From assembly GCF_023343835.1 (NCBI RefSeq), contig NC_064434.1, positions 17,031,505-17,095,504 of the forward strand: a stretch of 64,000 nt of DNA, read 5' to 3'. The notes under the pieces were generated by a model. That model was given only the letters and a program-made list of their open reading frames with translations. It was not told the DNA's origin and did no database searches. Shown here in pieces: positions 62,264 through 64,000 of this stretch. The stretch is from Lagopus muta. Lineage: Eukaryota; Chordata; Aves; Galliformes; Phasianidae. The first letter of the stretch is position 1. Every line of letters begins with the position of its first letter. A program made the position numbers and the translations under genes.

Positions 62264-64000
62264 CTGCAAACATGAAGGACAAGAAGTCAGTCACCTCCTT
62301 TAAATCGTGGAGTAAACGTGATATCCCAGCATACAATGCTGCATACTCCAGTCTCCTGACAGATTAGAATACGTAAAGACTTTATTTATTTTTTTTAAAT
62401 TATTTTATTTAACTTTCAGAAAACAAAATCCGTTTCTAAAAGCAAATTATAAATTATTTACCAAAAAATTGAAACCTCCCAAATAAGGAAGAATTGCAGC
62501 ATGAGACTGATTTTCTTATCTGCCATTAAGCTACACACTTCAGAATCATACTTGTTCCTGAAAAAGAAGTCTAACAGGAGTGATTTTTCAAACTAGGTCC
62601 AAAATTTTAGCCTATTTCAAATTCAATTTGAAAACTTGCTTGCATACTGGCATAGAAATAAGATGATTACTTAATCTGGGTCTGACTCTTTCACCGAAGC
62701 ACAAAATAGCAGTAAAAGATAAGAAAGGATGACATTGGACCATTTCATTTTGATTTAAAAGGACTATGACAGAAGGGGGAAATATAGGAACTATGAAGTC
62801 TTCGTTGTGCATAAAGATAGCAACATCTGAACAAAGTGACATCTGGATAAGGTTGACAATGCCATGTCCAGCAGGTGTTAAATTAAAAGATATTCTGAGA
62901 GAAAAGAGCAGATTGGAGACCTGTTCATAAAGGTCAAGCTGGTGCAATCACTGACAATTTGATCTATTGCTAGGTGTGACTGTGAAAGCTGGATGCTCAA
63001 GGCAGCAATTGTGAAGTCATCAGAGTCCTTTGAGATCTGTGTGGCTGATATACATTGAAGACTTCAGAGAAGGAAAGAAGACAAATGAGTGTATATTGCA
63101 GCAGTGCAGAAAGAACCATTTACTGTTCCCAGAACATCAAGGAGAGCAAGCTGAAATATTTCAGGGACATACCAAGGAGAGATGGAGATCGATCAGCAAA
63201 AACAATAGTGCAAGGCAGAACTGCAAGCAAAAATGGAAGCAGGGATTGGGTCAGCAACAAAACAGATTTCCGCAAGCAATGAAGGGATGTCAGGTCTTGT
63301 GAATCATGATGCAAAGGGCCACTGACCTTCAAATTTAAGGCAGAGCTTGATAATGATGGATATAGGTAATTTATCAAACAATGATGTCAGATGGTAAGCA
63401 GCCTAGTTAAAAGACACATGAAATGTAGCTTTATGTTTCTGACCATTCAAGCACGATGATGCTTTTTTTGTAATAGAAGTTGTAGATTTCATACACCAAA
63501 ATTCTCCTTCATACTCCTTCATCCTACTTCAAATTCATAAAATGTATCTAGACATTTGTTACACACAAACACCATAAACATTCCTATACTGTAACAAATA
63601 CAGTATTACATAAATTGGATAAGAAACTTTTATAAATTCACATCACGCTTTAAATATTCTCTTCCAGAACTTAATGTTACATTATTATTACAACAAACAC
63701 ATTCTGTTTGTTTCAATCTTAATGAAATGAAATCATTAATTGTTCCTTAAAATTTTCCTCAGTTTTAGTGAGCAATGCCATTATTTGTGAAATCTTTATG
63801 TGCTTTTCAACATTTTCACAAGCACATATGCTGTTTGTTTGCATTTTACTTCCAGAGTATGGCAGTGCTGAGACATTCTGCAGGAATCACTTGAGATTTG
63901 AAGAATGATATGGTGACAAAAAAAAAAAAATCTTATACATATGTACACATAGATTTTGTTACAAACCTATCTGTGCCTGGATCACAAGTACAATTAATAA
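62264..64000. other. Non-coding stretch to the window end
   Basis: No gene was recognised. Frames 62612-62947 (minus, 111 codons) and 63030-63302 (plus, 90 codons) have no known domain. Both lie in ordinary AT-rich DNA with short A- and T-runs (62247-62256, 63919-63931). Confidence 0.5.

Noticed and set aside
62612..62947. 111-codon minus-strand frame as a gene
   Set aside because: No domain, no recognisable promoter or splice context, and a length within chance for AT-rich DNA.
63030..63302. 90-codon plus-strand frame rich in K, Q and R
   Set aside because: A second overlapping frame of similar length exists here; the A-rich composition explains both.

Overview
This window looks like AT-rich non-coding DNA from a bird, most likely a galliform (chicken, turkey or quail group). 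Three things point there. Almost every recognisable repeat is a CR1 LINE ending in the typical short ATTCTATG-type 3' repeats. Two copies of a mariner of the type known from chicken (Galluhop-like) are present. Mammalian-type L1 and Alu repeats are absent. I found no protein-coding exon, tRNA, rRNA, CRISPR array or bacterial-style gene. The open frames present are retroelement or transposon remnants, or short frames expected by chance in AT-rich DNA. The window reads as intergenic gene desert or the inside of a very large intron.

Layout. 1-14 kb: CR1 copies at 1.2 kb (-), 6.4 kb (-) and 10.0 kb (+), a CR1 tail at 1.85 kb (+), and an internally deleted mariner at 10.64-11.25 kb. 14-26 kb: a CR1 (-) against a TAATA microsatellite at 14.8 kb, a CR1 tail at 17.35 kb (+), the longest RT-bearing CR1 at 21.06-22.17 kb (-), and a perfect (GGGAA)17 array at 25.56 kb. 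26-34 kb: a degraded solo retroviral LTR at 26.07 kb, a CR1 tail at 28.4 kb (+), and a chimeric CR1 at 32.96-33.76 kb in which endonuclease sequence joins the 3' tail. 34-50 kb: a second endonuclease-to-tail CR1 at 42.3-43.14 kb, CR1 copies at 40.6 kb (fragment, -), 45.98 kb (+) and 47.5-49.0 kb (two back to back, -), and a G-rich tract at 47.33 kb. 50-64 kb: a perfect (AAAAG)21 array at 51.27 kb, the 3' part of a mariner transposase gene at 55.2 kb, a probable CR1 trace at 57.4 kb and an old CR1 at 61.5-62.26 kb (-).

Nothing here works as a gene set. The history is repeated 5'-truncated CR1 insertion, a mariner family with both a core-bearing and a core-deleted copy, one old LTR, and microsatellite growth from A-rich tails. 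The most unusual structures are the two CR1 copies that have lost the reverse-transcriptase core but keep endonuclease sequence fused to the 3' end, and the mariner pair. I saw no convincing new biological system. Family names rest on recalled repeat structure and reading of translations, not on a database search.
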